64,000 bases of DNA, taken from NCBI RefSeq assembly GCF_020080835.1, contig NC_058164.1, positions 10,734,142 to 10,798,141 on the forward strand, read 5' to 3'. Positions 24,209 through 34,755 of this stretch are shown piece by piece. A model generated the notes under the pieces. It was not told the origin of the DNA. It made no database searches and saw only the letters and a list, made by a program, of their open reading frames with translations. Origin of the DNA: Cotesia glomerata (taxonomy: Eukaryota; Arthropoda; Insecta; Hymenoptera; Braconidae). The position numbers were made by a program, and so were the translations under genes. The first letter of the stretch is position 1; every line of letters begins with the position of its first letter.

Positions 24209-24688
24209 AAATAATAGTTTAAAAAACTAAAAATCACGCTTTTTATAAATAAACCAAACTAAAAGTAAAAATAAATAATAGTTTAAAAACTAAAAACACG
24301 CTTTTTATAGAAAACCAAACTAAAAATAGAAAATAAATTTTCATAAACTTAAATTAAGAATAGTGTTACAAATTTCAATAACTATAAATTAATAATAGAG
24401 TACATAAAAAAATGCATTTTATTTTAAACCAAGCGTGGGGTGCATCGTGTCAATAGTTATAAATATTTTATTGACAGATATGAGTAGAGTGATTATCATT
24501 TTGATATCTTAAAAGCACCCCACGCTTTTTAAAATAAAATACATTTTTTATTTACACTATTATTAATTTATATTTATTGAAATTTTTAACACTATTCTTA
24601 ATTTAAATTTATTAAAATTTATTTTCTATTTTTTAGTTTGGTTTTCTATAAAAAGCGTGTTTTTAGTTTTTTTAAACTATTATTTATT
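24209..24688. repeat. Palindromic segment with CACGCTTTTTATA arms
   Basis: ATAATAGTTTAAAAAACTAA near 24210 is inverted at the right end (AGTTTTTTTAAACTATTATT). A second inverted pair, AAGCGTGGGGTGC near 24429 and GCACCCCACGCTTTTT near 24514, surrounds a loop of about 70 bp. A direct duplication of the left arm follows at about 24270. This may be an independent MITE inserted next to the satellite. Confidence 0.65.
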
Positions 24689-24963
24689 AACGTTGCGTTC
24701 AAAATTTAACATTTTACTTTGTAAATATTGACATTGCTTGTATTAGAAATTTACTAAGTTTATTTTATACATTTTACATATCATAAGATCATTTTTTAGG
24801 CACGAAATGATAAATATCAAAGTCTGAATTCTTAATTATTATACTTTAACATTTTAGACATTTACATAGCGAATATTACTGTTAGAATTAGTAATTTTTA
24901 GCAGTTGATCATTACTTATTATAAATCGACTGTTATTTATTACAGTTTACTTTTTTCCGTGTA

Positions 24964-25669
24964 TACACAAATATCTCTCATTATAGTTTTACTCGATGGT
25001 ACAATAACACGAACTATCTAATTTTGACATGCTGATTTTTCTAATTTTCTCAGTGACTATAAAGTTAGCATATAGTTGATTTCAGTGACATTTTTTGATT
25101 TATAATTTCGAAGTTAATTAGTTGGAATTTATAAAAAATGTTTTTTTCATAGTTCCCGTACAGTATTTATATCTAAAGTTAAAAATAATTAAATTTTATC
25201 TGTTATTGTTTATAGATTTATTCATAACTCGTCTTCAATTTTTACGATAATAATAAATACGAAAAACATCGTAACAAATACTCATTGAAAACAAAATGCT
25301 ATAATGATTAGTCATATCGATTTTAACAAAAGATTATGTTATGTGCAATTGTATTGTGGAGAACTGAAGCTTTTATAATTCCCAAGCGGATTCTCAGGTA
25401 CTTCGTGATCAGTAATAGCTCACTTTGTATAGTATAAATAGCGATAGACGTTGATCCCAATTAACCTGTGACCCAATAATATTATAGAGCAGTAATATGA
25501 ATCGATCGAAAGACTTTATTCGTATTTCCGTTGGCTTCATTAAAAAAAAAAAAAAAATGATTAAAAAGTGTGTTTATAAAAAACAGTAACGATTTATAAT
25601 ATATGTATAATGTGAAAGTTAAATTGTACCTTGCAACAAGAGTTGAAGTGTATCTGCATTATTGTATTA
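24964..25669. other. Intergenic, no gene seen
   Basis: AT-rich. It ends in the TA microsatellite (about 25675-25697) into which the long-TIR transposon is inserted. Confidence 0.45.
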
Positions 25670-25845
25670 TTGACTATATATATATATATATATATATTAG
25701 GGTGGTTCATTTCCGCAAAATTTTTTTTTTTTCAGTGCTCATGCAAAATATTAATCTACACATAGAAAAAAAAATTCTTACCAAATTTGAGCTCTTAATA
25801 ATAATTTTAAGTACTTACAATAGAAAATTTAAAGTTGTATTATTT

Positions 25846-27599
25846 CCCGACTAGAAATTTCAGTAAGGCAGTGATTTGGCGCAAGTAAGGCATGCCGAAT
25901 TCCAAACTTGCAGTAGGTGAGGCATCCAAGCCAGGCCGAAGTTTGGGATGTAACGCAGTTGCGAGGCTCAGCCTAACTTGGCTTCCTGATTAGGTTGCAG
26001 TTTGGAAACCAAATTCGCAACGAAGAATCCAAATCTAATTCTTTCTTGATTTTTAACTTTTTTATTATCAAGCGAAAATTAATAATAACACATGCTTATT
26101 TTTTTTAACTTATTTTACTATTTTAAGTATAAATATTAAATTTAGGACTAAATTTTTTAAATATTTCATGAATAAAAAAAAAAAAAAATTCTTTGTTGCT
26201 TTTATTTAATATTATTTTTATTATTTAATTTTATTTTTTCTGTAATTTTTTTTCTTTTTTGGAGCGTTTTTTAATGTGAAGAGGTTTTTTTGATTGGTAG
26301 ATTTGATAAGTCAAGGGGGAAGGAGATGATGGAGGAGTTAGATACACTAATCACACATAACACTTAACTTTACTTCACACTCGCCTTAATAGTAATTATA
26401 ATTAGTAATTATTAATTATTAATTATTAAAAATCGTACATGTCGAACGCGAGACTCGAACACGGTACCCGACGCTCGAGGGCCCTATACCATACCGCGAC
26501 GCTACGCCGATGATGAGCGACCTCTTACTTTAAGATACTTATAAGCACAACCAATGTTCGGCTTGCCTCACAAATAAAATTTAAAACAAATTTAAAATTT
26601 AAAACAAATAAGATTCGAATTGGGCTAGCCTAAGTTCGGAAAGCCAAGTTCGCTCCAAACTAGCAAAACTCAGGTTATCGTTACTTGAAACCAGTTCGGC
26701 GTTCCCATGATATATCAGACTTAAGGAATCCATGAAACTTTCCTAGTTACGTTCAAATATGGCAAGCCAAACATTTCGTTCTGCCTACCTTGGTTTTTAT
26801 GAGGTACTACCTAGGCAAGCCAAACTTGCCCCGAATTGGTTCTTCGGCATATGCCTCACTGAAATTTCTAGTCGGGTACATGAGACACCATGTTTATATG
26901 TACAATACACAAATACTCTCATAAATACATATTTTTATATGTATAGAACTAAAAGGCTTAACCTTGGAAAGACTTAAAGCCAAATATCTTCTCCCACTCC
27001 GTTTTAGAGTACTTTGGCAAGAAACGCCGAAGTTTGTCAAACGTTTGGAATGCCTAACTTGCAAGAAATTATAAAATCCAAAGGTCTACGGAAGTTCGGT
27101 TTGCCAAACTTAAAAGTAATTAGGGCCATCTATGGTAAGACAAAGTTTGGCGAATGTTTGGAATGCCTAACTTGCAGGAAATTATAAAATCCAAAGGTCT
27201 ACGGATGTTCGGTTTGCCAAACTTGAAAGTAATTGGGGCCATCTATGGTAAGACGAAGTTTGGCGAATGTTTGGAATACCTAACTTGCAGGAAATTATAA
27301 AATCCAAAGGCTTACGAAAGTTCGGTTTACCAAACTTAAAGGTAATTAGGTACATTTATGGCAAGCCAAACTTCGGCAAATCTTTGGTTATCGTTACTTC
27401 CAGCTAGTCAGGCATTCCAAAGGTTCACCGAAGTTCGGCTTGCCATAGATGTCCCAAATTACATGCAAATTTGGCATGCCAATCTTCGTTTTGCCTAACG
27501 TGGATTTAAGAAGGCGCAAATTAGGCTTGCCTAAGCTAGGCAAGCCAAACTTGCCCCTCACTAATTCTTCGGCATTCCTCACTACAATTTCTAGTCGGG
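25846..27599. mobile_element. Family B element inserted in the left TIR
   Basis: Family B starts CCCGACTAGAAATTTCAGT and ends with the inverse, ACTGAAATTTCTAGTCGGG. Here one such end is at 25846, a right-type end lies at 26876 and a second at 27599, so the insert is either two abutting copies or one copy with a duplicated end. The interior is dominated by GCCAAACTT and AAGTTCGGC words in both orientations. Three ~115-bp repeats lie at about 27040-27340 (each with TTGGAATGCCTAACTTGCA), and a tRNA-like segment sits at 26443-26515. The undisturbed TIR at 35830-36446 confirms the insertion. No coding frame is credible. Confidence 0.7.
26443..26515 (-). other. Degenerate tRNA-like module in family B
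   Basis: On the minus strand TAGCGTCGCGGTATGG (A-box-like, about 26490-26505) is followed by GTTCGAGTCTCG (B-box-like, 26449-26460). The cloverleaf stems are incomplete. The same segment occurs in the family B copy at 47465-47540. Confidence 0.4.
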
Positions 27600-27936
27600 T
27601 TAAAATGCATGTAAAATAATTTTTTTTTTTTCAAATTTCTAATGCTTACTCGGCTTTTACAATATTGCAAATCGGTTTGATGGTCCTTGTGGGGAATTTC
27701 ACGCTCTTCAAAATAGCTTCAGAGTTTTTTTGTGTAACTTGCACTGGTTCACCGGTAGGAGTCGTCAAAGTACAGTTTTTGAAAAAAATATATTTTTTTT
27801 TAATTTTTCGAGCAAACCGCCAAAAGTAGGAAGAAAAAAAGGACTGACTCATAAAAAAAAGTTATCCAACCAATATTTAATGAACTTGCAGCCATTTTTA
27901 CACCGGAAAACGTAAGAAATTGATAAATACTAACTC

Positions 27937-29704
27937 TGTTTGATTTTGTATTTCGAAGTGTATGGTTTTTAATACAATTTTAATAACAACAATATTATGT
28001 ATTTGATATTAATGAATCTGGTCCCAGCAAGATTATAAGGAAGTTAAACTGGCGTGGAGTTGTTTTTGATGGTCATCTGAGGATGACCGCTGGAGGGAGG
28101 TTGACTTCCAACCGTGCGAAGCTGGCTTCGGGAGGTGAAAAGGAGTTCGGGAGGAACTCGTGGACTCGGTTTCGAGTAATTGTTTACTCGTTCGCTCGTT
28201 CGCTCGTTCGCTCGTTCGCTCGTTCGCTCGTTCGCTCGTCTCAAATATGATCTGTAAATCAAAGTGAACAATGTAGCTTGTTGTGAGTTTGAATGAAGAT
28301 AGCGAGAGATTGACAGTGGATAGATTGTGGAGAGATAGTGGACTGTATGATCGAGTGATGATTTGAATTTGAGATTCTGATTTCAAAGGTGTGCATTGAT
28401 TGGATGAAATTTATGTGGAGTAAAGGAGTGAAAAGAATTCGGTTTGAATGATTGCTTTGTGTAGATTATGTAATATTTTAATCTCAATAATTGTGAATTT
28501 TATGTATGTAATGTGATGCAACTCAAGAAGGGCTCAAAATAACACTGCACATGAATAGTTTGAGAACTTGCTCGTGAAGTCTCAACTCGACTCAAACTCA
28601 GTATTCGTATTGTATTATGCAAGGAATGTGAAATATGCGCAGCATCATAATGAGCGTATTGTGTCAGAACTCAGAAAGGGCTCAAAATAACACTGCACAT
28701 GAATAGTTTGAGAACTTGCTCGTGAAGTCTCAACTCGACTCAAACTCAGTATTCGTATTGTATTATGCAAGAAATGTGAAATATGCGCAGTATCATAATG
28801 AGCGTATTGTAATTGAATATGAATTGGAATTAGTAACTCAGCTCAGCACCGGTGGGCGGTTTAGGGCTGACGGCCGAACCGACATCCTCCCGACGCTGAG
28901 GGAAATGTTGTATTGAAATATGTATGCAAGTATAAATTTGATTCGTACCTTTTTGGTATTTTAGGTTTACTAAAATACAATACCATGTGCTGCTTGAGCT
29001 CTTAAATGTCTGATGAATGTATTAGTGTAGCGGTTTAAGCTCGTGATTGTAGAGTTCTGATGATGGTGGTGAATCAACGTCGTGGTGAATTTCAATCACA
29101 GATTGATGAAAAGACACTGATATTTCACCTCACAATTCACTTTAAGTGAAACTCAGCGATCAAATGATGTTAATGTAGATCGTAAAAATTGGTACTTAGT
29201 TGAAAAACGAAATGCTAAGAAAGAGGAATCGATTTAAACTTGGAACTTGACTGAAATTGACGTAGTTGTCGCTCGGAGAGATCCTTTTGGACTGACTCTT
29301 TTGGTAGTATTTTAAGCACAACAGAGTACGGAGACTCTCTTCATTTTATTATTGGGAGTACATTTCCGAGAAATATTGTTAAGAAAAATACGTTGACAAA
29401 AATATTACACATATAAAAAAAGGGAAAGTTAAAACGGAAAATATTTTAAATCGAACCAGATGAGCGCTCGGGTTACGAAGAGAACAAGAGACTGCATTTA
29501 TATGACCTCAACGGACAGAGTCATAAAAGTAGGTACTTGAGTCTAGCGACCCGCATGCATGTATCCAAAAACTTACAGCCGAGAGTAAAATATTTAAAGA
29601 TTTTACGTTTATTTTTCACATACTGAATAATTTCAAAAAAAAATTAGTAAATATTATAAAAATGAAATAATTGATTAATTGTGAAATTAGCTAAGAATTG
29701 AACA
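27937..29704. mobile_element. Solo LTR, 1768 bp, with 5-bp target duplication AACTC
   Basis: The insert begins TGTTTGATTTTG and ends TTGAACA, the TG...CA form of LTRs with complementary TGTT/AACA tips. It is flanked by AACTC at 27932-27936 and 29705-29709. The other TIR of the host transposon shows the empty site (ACTAACTCATAATG). Internally there is a TTCGCTCG microsatellite (about 28186-28240) and a 148-bp direct duplication beginning GGCTCAAAATAACACTGC at 28531 and 28679. No retroviral-type coding region remains, so this is most simply a solo LTR left by recombination. The frames rich in SERANERTS come from the microsatellite. Confidence 0.7.
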
Positions 29705-29845
29705 AACTCATAATGTTATTAAGATTCATTTTGTTTTATTTATTACCGTTATATTTCCCTACACTAAGAATTTTTTTAAAATCATTATTATTTCTCACTC
29801 ATAATAAATATTAAAACACACAAATTAATAAAAAAACTACAAGAA

Positions 29846-30492
29846 TAAAATTGTAACATAGATCTTGCAATTTTTCAACATTTCTGTCGTTTACCAAAAA
29901 AATAAAAATGAAGATTATTTAATTTTTTGTAACAAAATTCCAAAATTAGCAAAAAATTTAATTTTTTTCACTGTCAACTTTATTCACGCCAACTTTGTAT
30001 AAGTAGAAATCATTCTTTGAAAAATTGCACCAAGCAGTCCCGAGATAGCATATTCTAATATTGCTCTAGTTAATTAGCATGATATTACCGTCTCTATTGT
30101 CTTTGTTGACAAATTTGATCCTTTATGGCATACCTAACCTCAAAATAATTTTCTCATTGTTTGTTGTATTAAGTGATTAATCCGAGAATCAATTGACGCT
30201 GATACTAAGACAGAATAAGCCAATTTTTTAATAAACTATAGTCAAATTACTATTTTAATATCAATTTTTTGCTGTCACTTGTGTTTAATGGTATATATCG
30301 TATTTAAATTAGTTCTTGATATTCTTCAGTATTTATTTGATTACATTTCATTAACTTTCTAACCTAACTATTGTTCATTATGACTGAAGTAATTGGTAGT
30401 AGGATATATAACTATTTGGTTGGCTTTCAAATTAAAGAATGTAATTGTTATAAATTACCTACTTATCGTAACGTTCTTAATTTATTTATGTA
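29846..30492. other. Inner part of the long-TIR transposon, upstream of its gene
   Basis: AT-rich sequence between the left TIR and the retroposon-like block. It may contain the original promoter of the element's gene. A short ATG-led stretch near 30379 (MTEVI, then GGTAGT) could be an upstream exon, but I cannot support it. Confidence 0.35.
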
Positions 30493-32556
30493 CTAGCTGT
30501 TACCCGCCCGCTCCGCTGGGCGTTTATAGAATTGTATTTGTACATTTAAACTTGAAATTTAATTGGAGTATTGTATTGACTTACAGAGATTCCAAATTTC
30601 ATCGAATTGGCATTTACCTTTTATCCATGTGATCATTCGAGCTAATATTTATTGTAACTTTCAATGTGCAATTAATATAAAATTCCCGTGGCTTTCTTCA
30701 AAAAATGAATAATAATTGACACGAAGAAAAAAATTTGAAATGAGCATTGAAAGTTTCAGTTAAAGTTATTGTAGGTCTCATTAGTGAAGTTGAAATCTGT
30801 CTAGCTCAAAGTGCAGCGAATTTTGCTGTTCATTAAAATTTCCTCCGTAAAAAGAACAATTCATCGGTTAGTGATCAGTAAAAATAAATGTATGTTAATC
30901 TTTTAGTCCGTTGACTGAATAGCTACATGGAAAGTAAAATTTTGGAAACGTTAAAATGACTTTTTAGCCGCTGCCAAAGAGACGATTGTTGTAAGAAAAT
31001 ATAATTATTAAGAAAGAAAAATATTTAAATCGGTTGACCTTGGAGGCCATCCCTGTGATTTCCTATTTTTCTTGAGATTCTATCAAATTTTATATCTGTA
31101 GGAACAATCTGAATTTTTTGACAATCATCACTCCCGTACTCCTATGTAGGGGAGGAATTTTGTAAGATCCTATTCGAGATGATTTCTACATTATAAACAA
31201 ATGGTTCCAACAAAAGTTCGAGGCCATAGAAACTATTGTTTGAAAATGAGAGATTTTCATTGTTAACGCGCCCGCAATCGCTTATGGGGTTAGAATTCGA
31301 GAAAATCCATTCTTAGCTGAACTTGACATCATACACGAAGATTCCTACCAAATTTGGAGTCTTTGGAAGTTATTATTTGTAAATTAAAATTTTAGATTTT
31401 AAAACCCAACCCCGCAATCTCTATCAGGAGTAGAATTTATTAAAATCCATTTTGAGATGATCTCTTCATAAGAAATAAAAGATTCTTACCAAATTTATAT
31501 TTTTTAGAAGTTATATTTCGGAAATTAAGAGTTCTTATTGTCAACACTCACTCCCGTGATCCTCATTGGAGGTGATTCGTTGTAAAATCCGCTCTTAGAT
31601 CAATTCTATATCACATATAGAAGACTCCTACTCAATTTGGAGCATGTAGGAGCTATATTTTGAAAATCAAAATTTTTTTTGTTTATACCCACTCTCTCAA
31701 TCCATATTTGGAATAAGTTGTCACAAAATCCATTCTTAGATCATTTCTACCACACATATAGCAGATTCTTACCAAATTTGGAACCTATAAGAGTTATAGC
31801 TTGGAAATTAAAAATTTTCATTGTTAACACCCACCCCCGCAGTTCATATTTGGATTAGGTTGCCATTAATTCCGCTCTTAGATCATTTCTACCTCATATG
31901 TAGCAGATTCTTACCAACTTTGAAGTTTATGGGAACTATAGCTTGGAAATTAAAAATTTTAATTGTTAACACCCACCCTCGCAATTCCCTGTCGGGTGAG
32001 CTATCGTAAAATTCGTTCATAAATGATTTATACATCACTTACAGAAAATTCCTACCAAATTTGGAGTCTGTAAGAGCTACAGTTTGAAACTTAAAATTTT
32101 TCATTGTTAATACTCACACACGCAATCCCCTGTGAGGTTAAATATCGTAAAATTCATTCATATACTATTTCTACATCTTTGACAGAGAATTACTCCCAAA
32201 TTTGGAGTCGATAGGAGCTATATTTTAAAACTGGAAATTTTTCATTGTTAACGCCCCCGCAAACCCCTTTGGAGGAGGAATTTCTTTAAAACCGTTGTTA
32301 GCTGACCTCTACATGGCAAAAGTAATATTCCTACCAAATTTCAAGTTTCTAGGTCTGATGGTTCCCGAGATATCGTGATGAGTGACTATATATAGATAGG
32401 AATCACATAATAATATAGATTAGGACTCCTATTTCATAACCACCACTGGGTTGACCGACATCATATATGTCCTATCATTCGCAGAATAACGTCTTCTGAC
32501 TGTATACCAATTTTTATTAAGATTGGTCAAGCCGTTCTTGAGTTATAAGAAGACAT

Positions 32557-32589
<33 letters not shown>

Positions 32590-32601
32590 AAAAAAAAAAA
32601 A
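30493..32601 (+). mobile_element. Retroposon-like repeat with GTTACCCGCCCGCTCCGCTGGG start
   Basis: It opens ACTAGCTGTTACCCGCCCGC and ends in TTCTTGAGTTATAAGAAGAC followed by an (AGAC)n tract and poly-A (32553-32601). From memory, insect repeats that open in this way and end in short-motif tails are common and are often linked to RTE-like LINEs. Most of the interior is a degenerate 141-bp tandem repeat. A degenerate family A linker (GGTTGACCTTGGAGGCCATC) occurs near 31031. No reverse transcriptase frame is present. Confidence 0.5.
31100..32390. repeat. Degenerate 141-bp tandem repeat, about nine units
   Basis: The landmark ATTGTTAACACCCACCCCCGC and variants recur at about 31259, 31397, 31538, 31680, 31821, 31963, 32104 and 32245, that is every 141-142 bp. 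Between them stand the words TTCTTACCAAATTTGGAGT and GGAGCTATAGTTTGAAA in the same order. 141 is divisible by three, and the plus frame at 31821-32009 spans more than one unit, but stops interrupt the other units. Confidence 0.8.
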
Positions 32602-33456
32602 AGTTGGATGTGAATCAGCGCATCATAAAACGATTATTTATCACAAAATTATATGAAAAAATTGAATGTACAGACAGAGTCAATAGATTTATATAGTAGT
32701 ATAGATAAACATTTGACGTTAAAATTGACTATACGTATCCGTACTACTGAAGCTATCGATGAATTAGAGGCTATGTGGGATAAAATTGGAATTCCCACGA
32801 CATTGAAACGAAATAGTATTCGGAAATTTGAAAAGTTTTATGACGATTACAAAGACATTAAGAAACGAAAATCTCTTAACAATCTCTCAGACAATCAAAA
32901 GCACAAAGTGGAAAATTTCGTTAATCAATTGAACAAATTATTCGATATTGCTGATAATAGTGAAGTTGAGAATCTTCCAAGTGATTTACAATTATTTTTA
33001 GAAGAATGTCGACAAAATGATGGCAATGAATGTTTACCATTAATATCTAAGTTAAACGAAAATGCAATAGTACTTTCTGATCAATCAGTTTTGCAAGATA
33101 TACAGGATGAAATACAAGATGAAAATAACAACATTGAATTTAGTAAGTATAGAATTCTATTCACACTGATGATTGAATTGTCATTTCTGCATTCATAATA
33201 ATGAATTTATCCTATTGTCATATTAAATTTCACACTTTTTGGCATTCATTTTTGCGATTTTTAGTAAATTCTGTCGTCATATCCTTAGAATATTGAAAAA
33301 GTTTAGAATTTTATTTTTGTTAAATAGACAAGTTAAAATATGACATCGGTACTGAAGATGTTATAATTAAAGATATCCTGGACGAAGAAAAAAATACTCT
33401 ACTACCCCTCATCGAAGATCATCTACAGGTAAAAATATTGTACAGTTTTTTACTAA

Positions 33457-34755
33457 CCCTGGCGGTTTCGGTGACACGGTGAAAGCACGGTCGATTGACG
33501 GTTGTTTCACGGTCGTTTCACCGTATAAAGTTCGTTCTTACCGAGCGGTTTGTCAGTCAGCATCGGATACCGTTGTGAACGATGTCTACTATAAATTTAT
33601 CGAATATATACGGTGCATACGCAAGTGAATCTACGACATTATGACCGACACTGTACGCTCAATATACTGTCGAAATACGATAATTTTACGCTACTGTCAC
33701 GGACAATAAAATAAAAAAAAATATTTCGGACATTCTAGATCGGGACTCGAACCCGACTCATCTAGTTGCACGCCCGAGACTTTACCAGTTCGGCTACCTG
33801 AGACACTGTTCGAAACGATTAAATCAGTCACCTGATAAAGTGTCAAAACCAAGTCATTTTTTTTCATTGTACAGATAAAAATAGCTTAAATAAATTTATA
33901 TTTTTTCCATGACTTCAAAATAATAATCGTAATAAATGATTCAAATTTTTGATGATTACGAAAATCTTGATTTCGAAATTACGGTGAAATTATTAACTGT
34001 ATAAAAAAAGATCTGAAAAAGAAATTGTTAAAAAAAAATATCTCATAATAATATTTCTTGATAACAAACAATTTTTCCGTAATTTTAAAATTAAAGTTTT
34101 CGTCTCTAAAAAAAAAAAAAAAAAAACTCAAATCTTTAATAATGGATTCGAATTTTGGAATCATGGTGAAAATATTAGACGTGCAGAAAATATTTAAAGT
34201 TAAGTTGAAAATAAATTATAATTTATTAATTAATTAATTGTTGAATAAAATATCTCCCGATTAAAAAAAAAAAAAAAAAAAAAAAACAATATTATCATAT
34301 TTTTCATAAACAAAAATTATTATGGTTTTTCATTTAAGACTATGAAAAAAATACAACACTTGCTCCTGACTTACCGACATTATACGCTCGTTTCACTTAC
34401 AGACTACTGTGCATCCACCACCGAGTTACGGTTTTTTGACAATTTATATGTTTTCGAATGACTGTTAAATGACAAACGATCGATCGATGATCTACGATTT
34501 TTACTCAGATAAAAAATCGGAGAAGTCAAGTAAAAATTTGGTTTTTCGAAGAGTGAAGTATGATAACTATACAGAATAAAAATCATAAAGTAACAGTGAA
34601 AAACTTTCACAATAATACTCGTCGTTCACTGTCAAACGATGGCCGTTCGATAGTCAAGTGACGGTCATTCGACGATCATTTGTCGACACTGTGAATTCAC
34701 GGTACATTCACCGTCGTTTCACGATCATTTTATCGTGACCACGAATCTGCCAGGG
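33457..34755. mobile_element. TIR element CCCTGGCGG inserted in intron 2 of the transposon gene
   Basis: The left end CCCTGGCGGTTTCGGTGACA pairs with the complement of the right end, CCCTGGCAGATTCGTGGTCA. Both ends then carry many CACGGTCGTTTCACCGT-like words in direct and inverted order (33460-33540 and 34625-34740). A minus-strand tRNA-like segment lies at 33732-33806, and long poly-A tracts are near 34108 and 34263. It fills almost all of the 1.4-kb intron, whose GT and AG ends lie outside it, so splicing could have tolerated it. Confidence 0.65.
33732..33806 (-). other. tRNA-like module with intact T-arm
   Basis: On the minus strand an A-box TAGCCGAACTGG (33785-33796) and a B-box GGTTCGAGTCC (33743-33753) are well formed. 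The T-arm TCGGG-TTCGAGT-CCCGA pairs perfectly (33740-33756). The D-arm and acceptor stem do not pair properly, so it is more likely a tRNA-derived module or relic than a gene. Confidence 0.45.

Larger units (their letters stand above)
22539..24688. mobile_element. Composite insertion carrying a satellite and a palindromic tail
   Basis: Relative to the copy at 9403 this block is inserted after GATTTTTA and before ACGTTGCG. The junction bases allow a TA or TTA duplication. It starts CACGCTTTTTATTAGCTTC and in order holds a GTCAGTTT microsatellite, a 13.6-copy 101-bp satellite, a second copy of the starting sequence (24114 on, ending in GTCAGTATGTAACTCTCC) and a palindromic segment (24209-24688) that again uses CACGCTTTTTATA. 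A Helitron-like origin was considered because of the internal minisatellites, but the ends do not prove it. Confidence 0.55.
20342..24961. mobile_element. CACGGAAAAAAGTAAACTG MITE inflated by nested insertions
   Basis: The ends CACGGAAAAAAGTAAACTGT and its inverse at 24961 are flanked by TA on both sides (20340-20341 and 24962-24963). Without insertions it would be about 0.7 kb, like the copy at 9403. Two insertions are defined by comparison with that copy: 20394-22192 (TA target, TA duplicated) and about 22539-24688 (target TTTTTA then ACGTTGCG). It encodes nothing itself. Confidence 0.8.

Noticed and set aside
27646..27852. 68-codon minus frame and its plus-strand partner
   Set aside because: Lies within the left TIR and is duplicated in inverted form at about 36060-36260, so it is not an independent gene.
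28033..28386. 117-codon frame rich in SERANERTS
   Set aside because: The repeat comes from the 8-bp TTCGCTCG microsatellite inside the solo LTR.
33732..33806. A functional tRNA gene on the minus strand
   Set aside because: Only the T-arm is fully paired, and the segment lies inside a TIR element.
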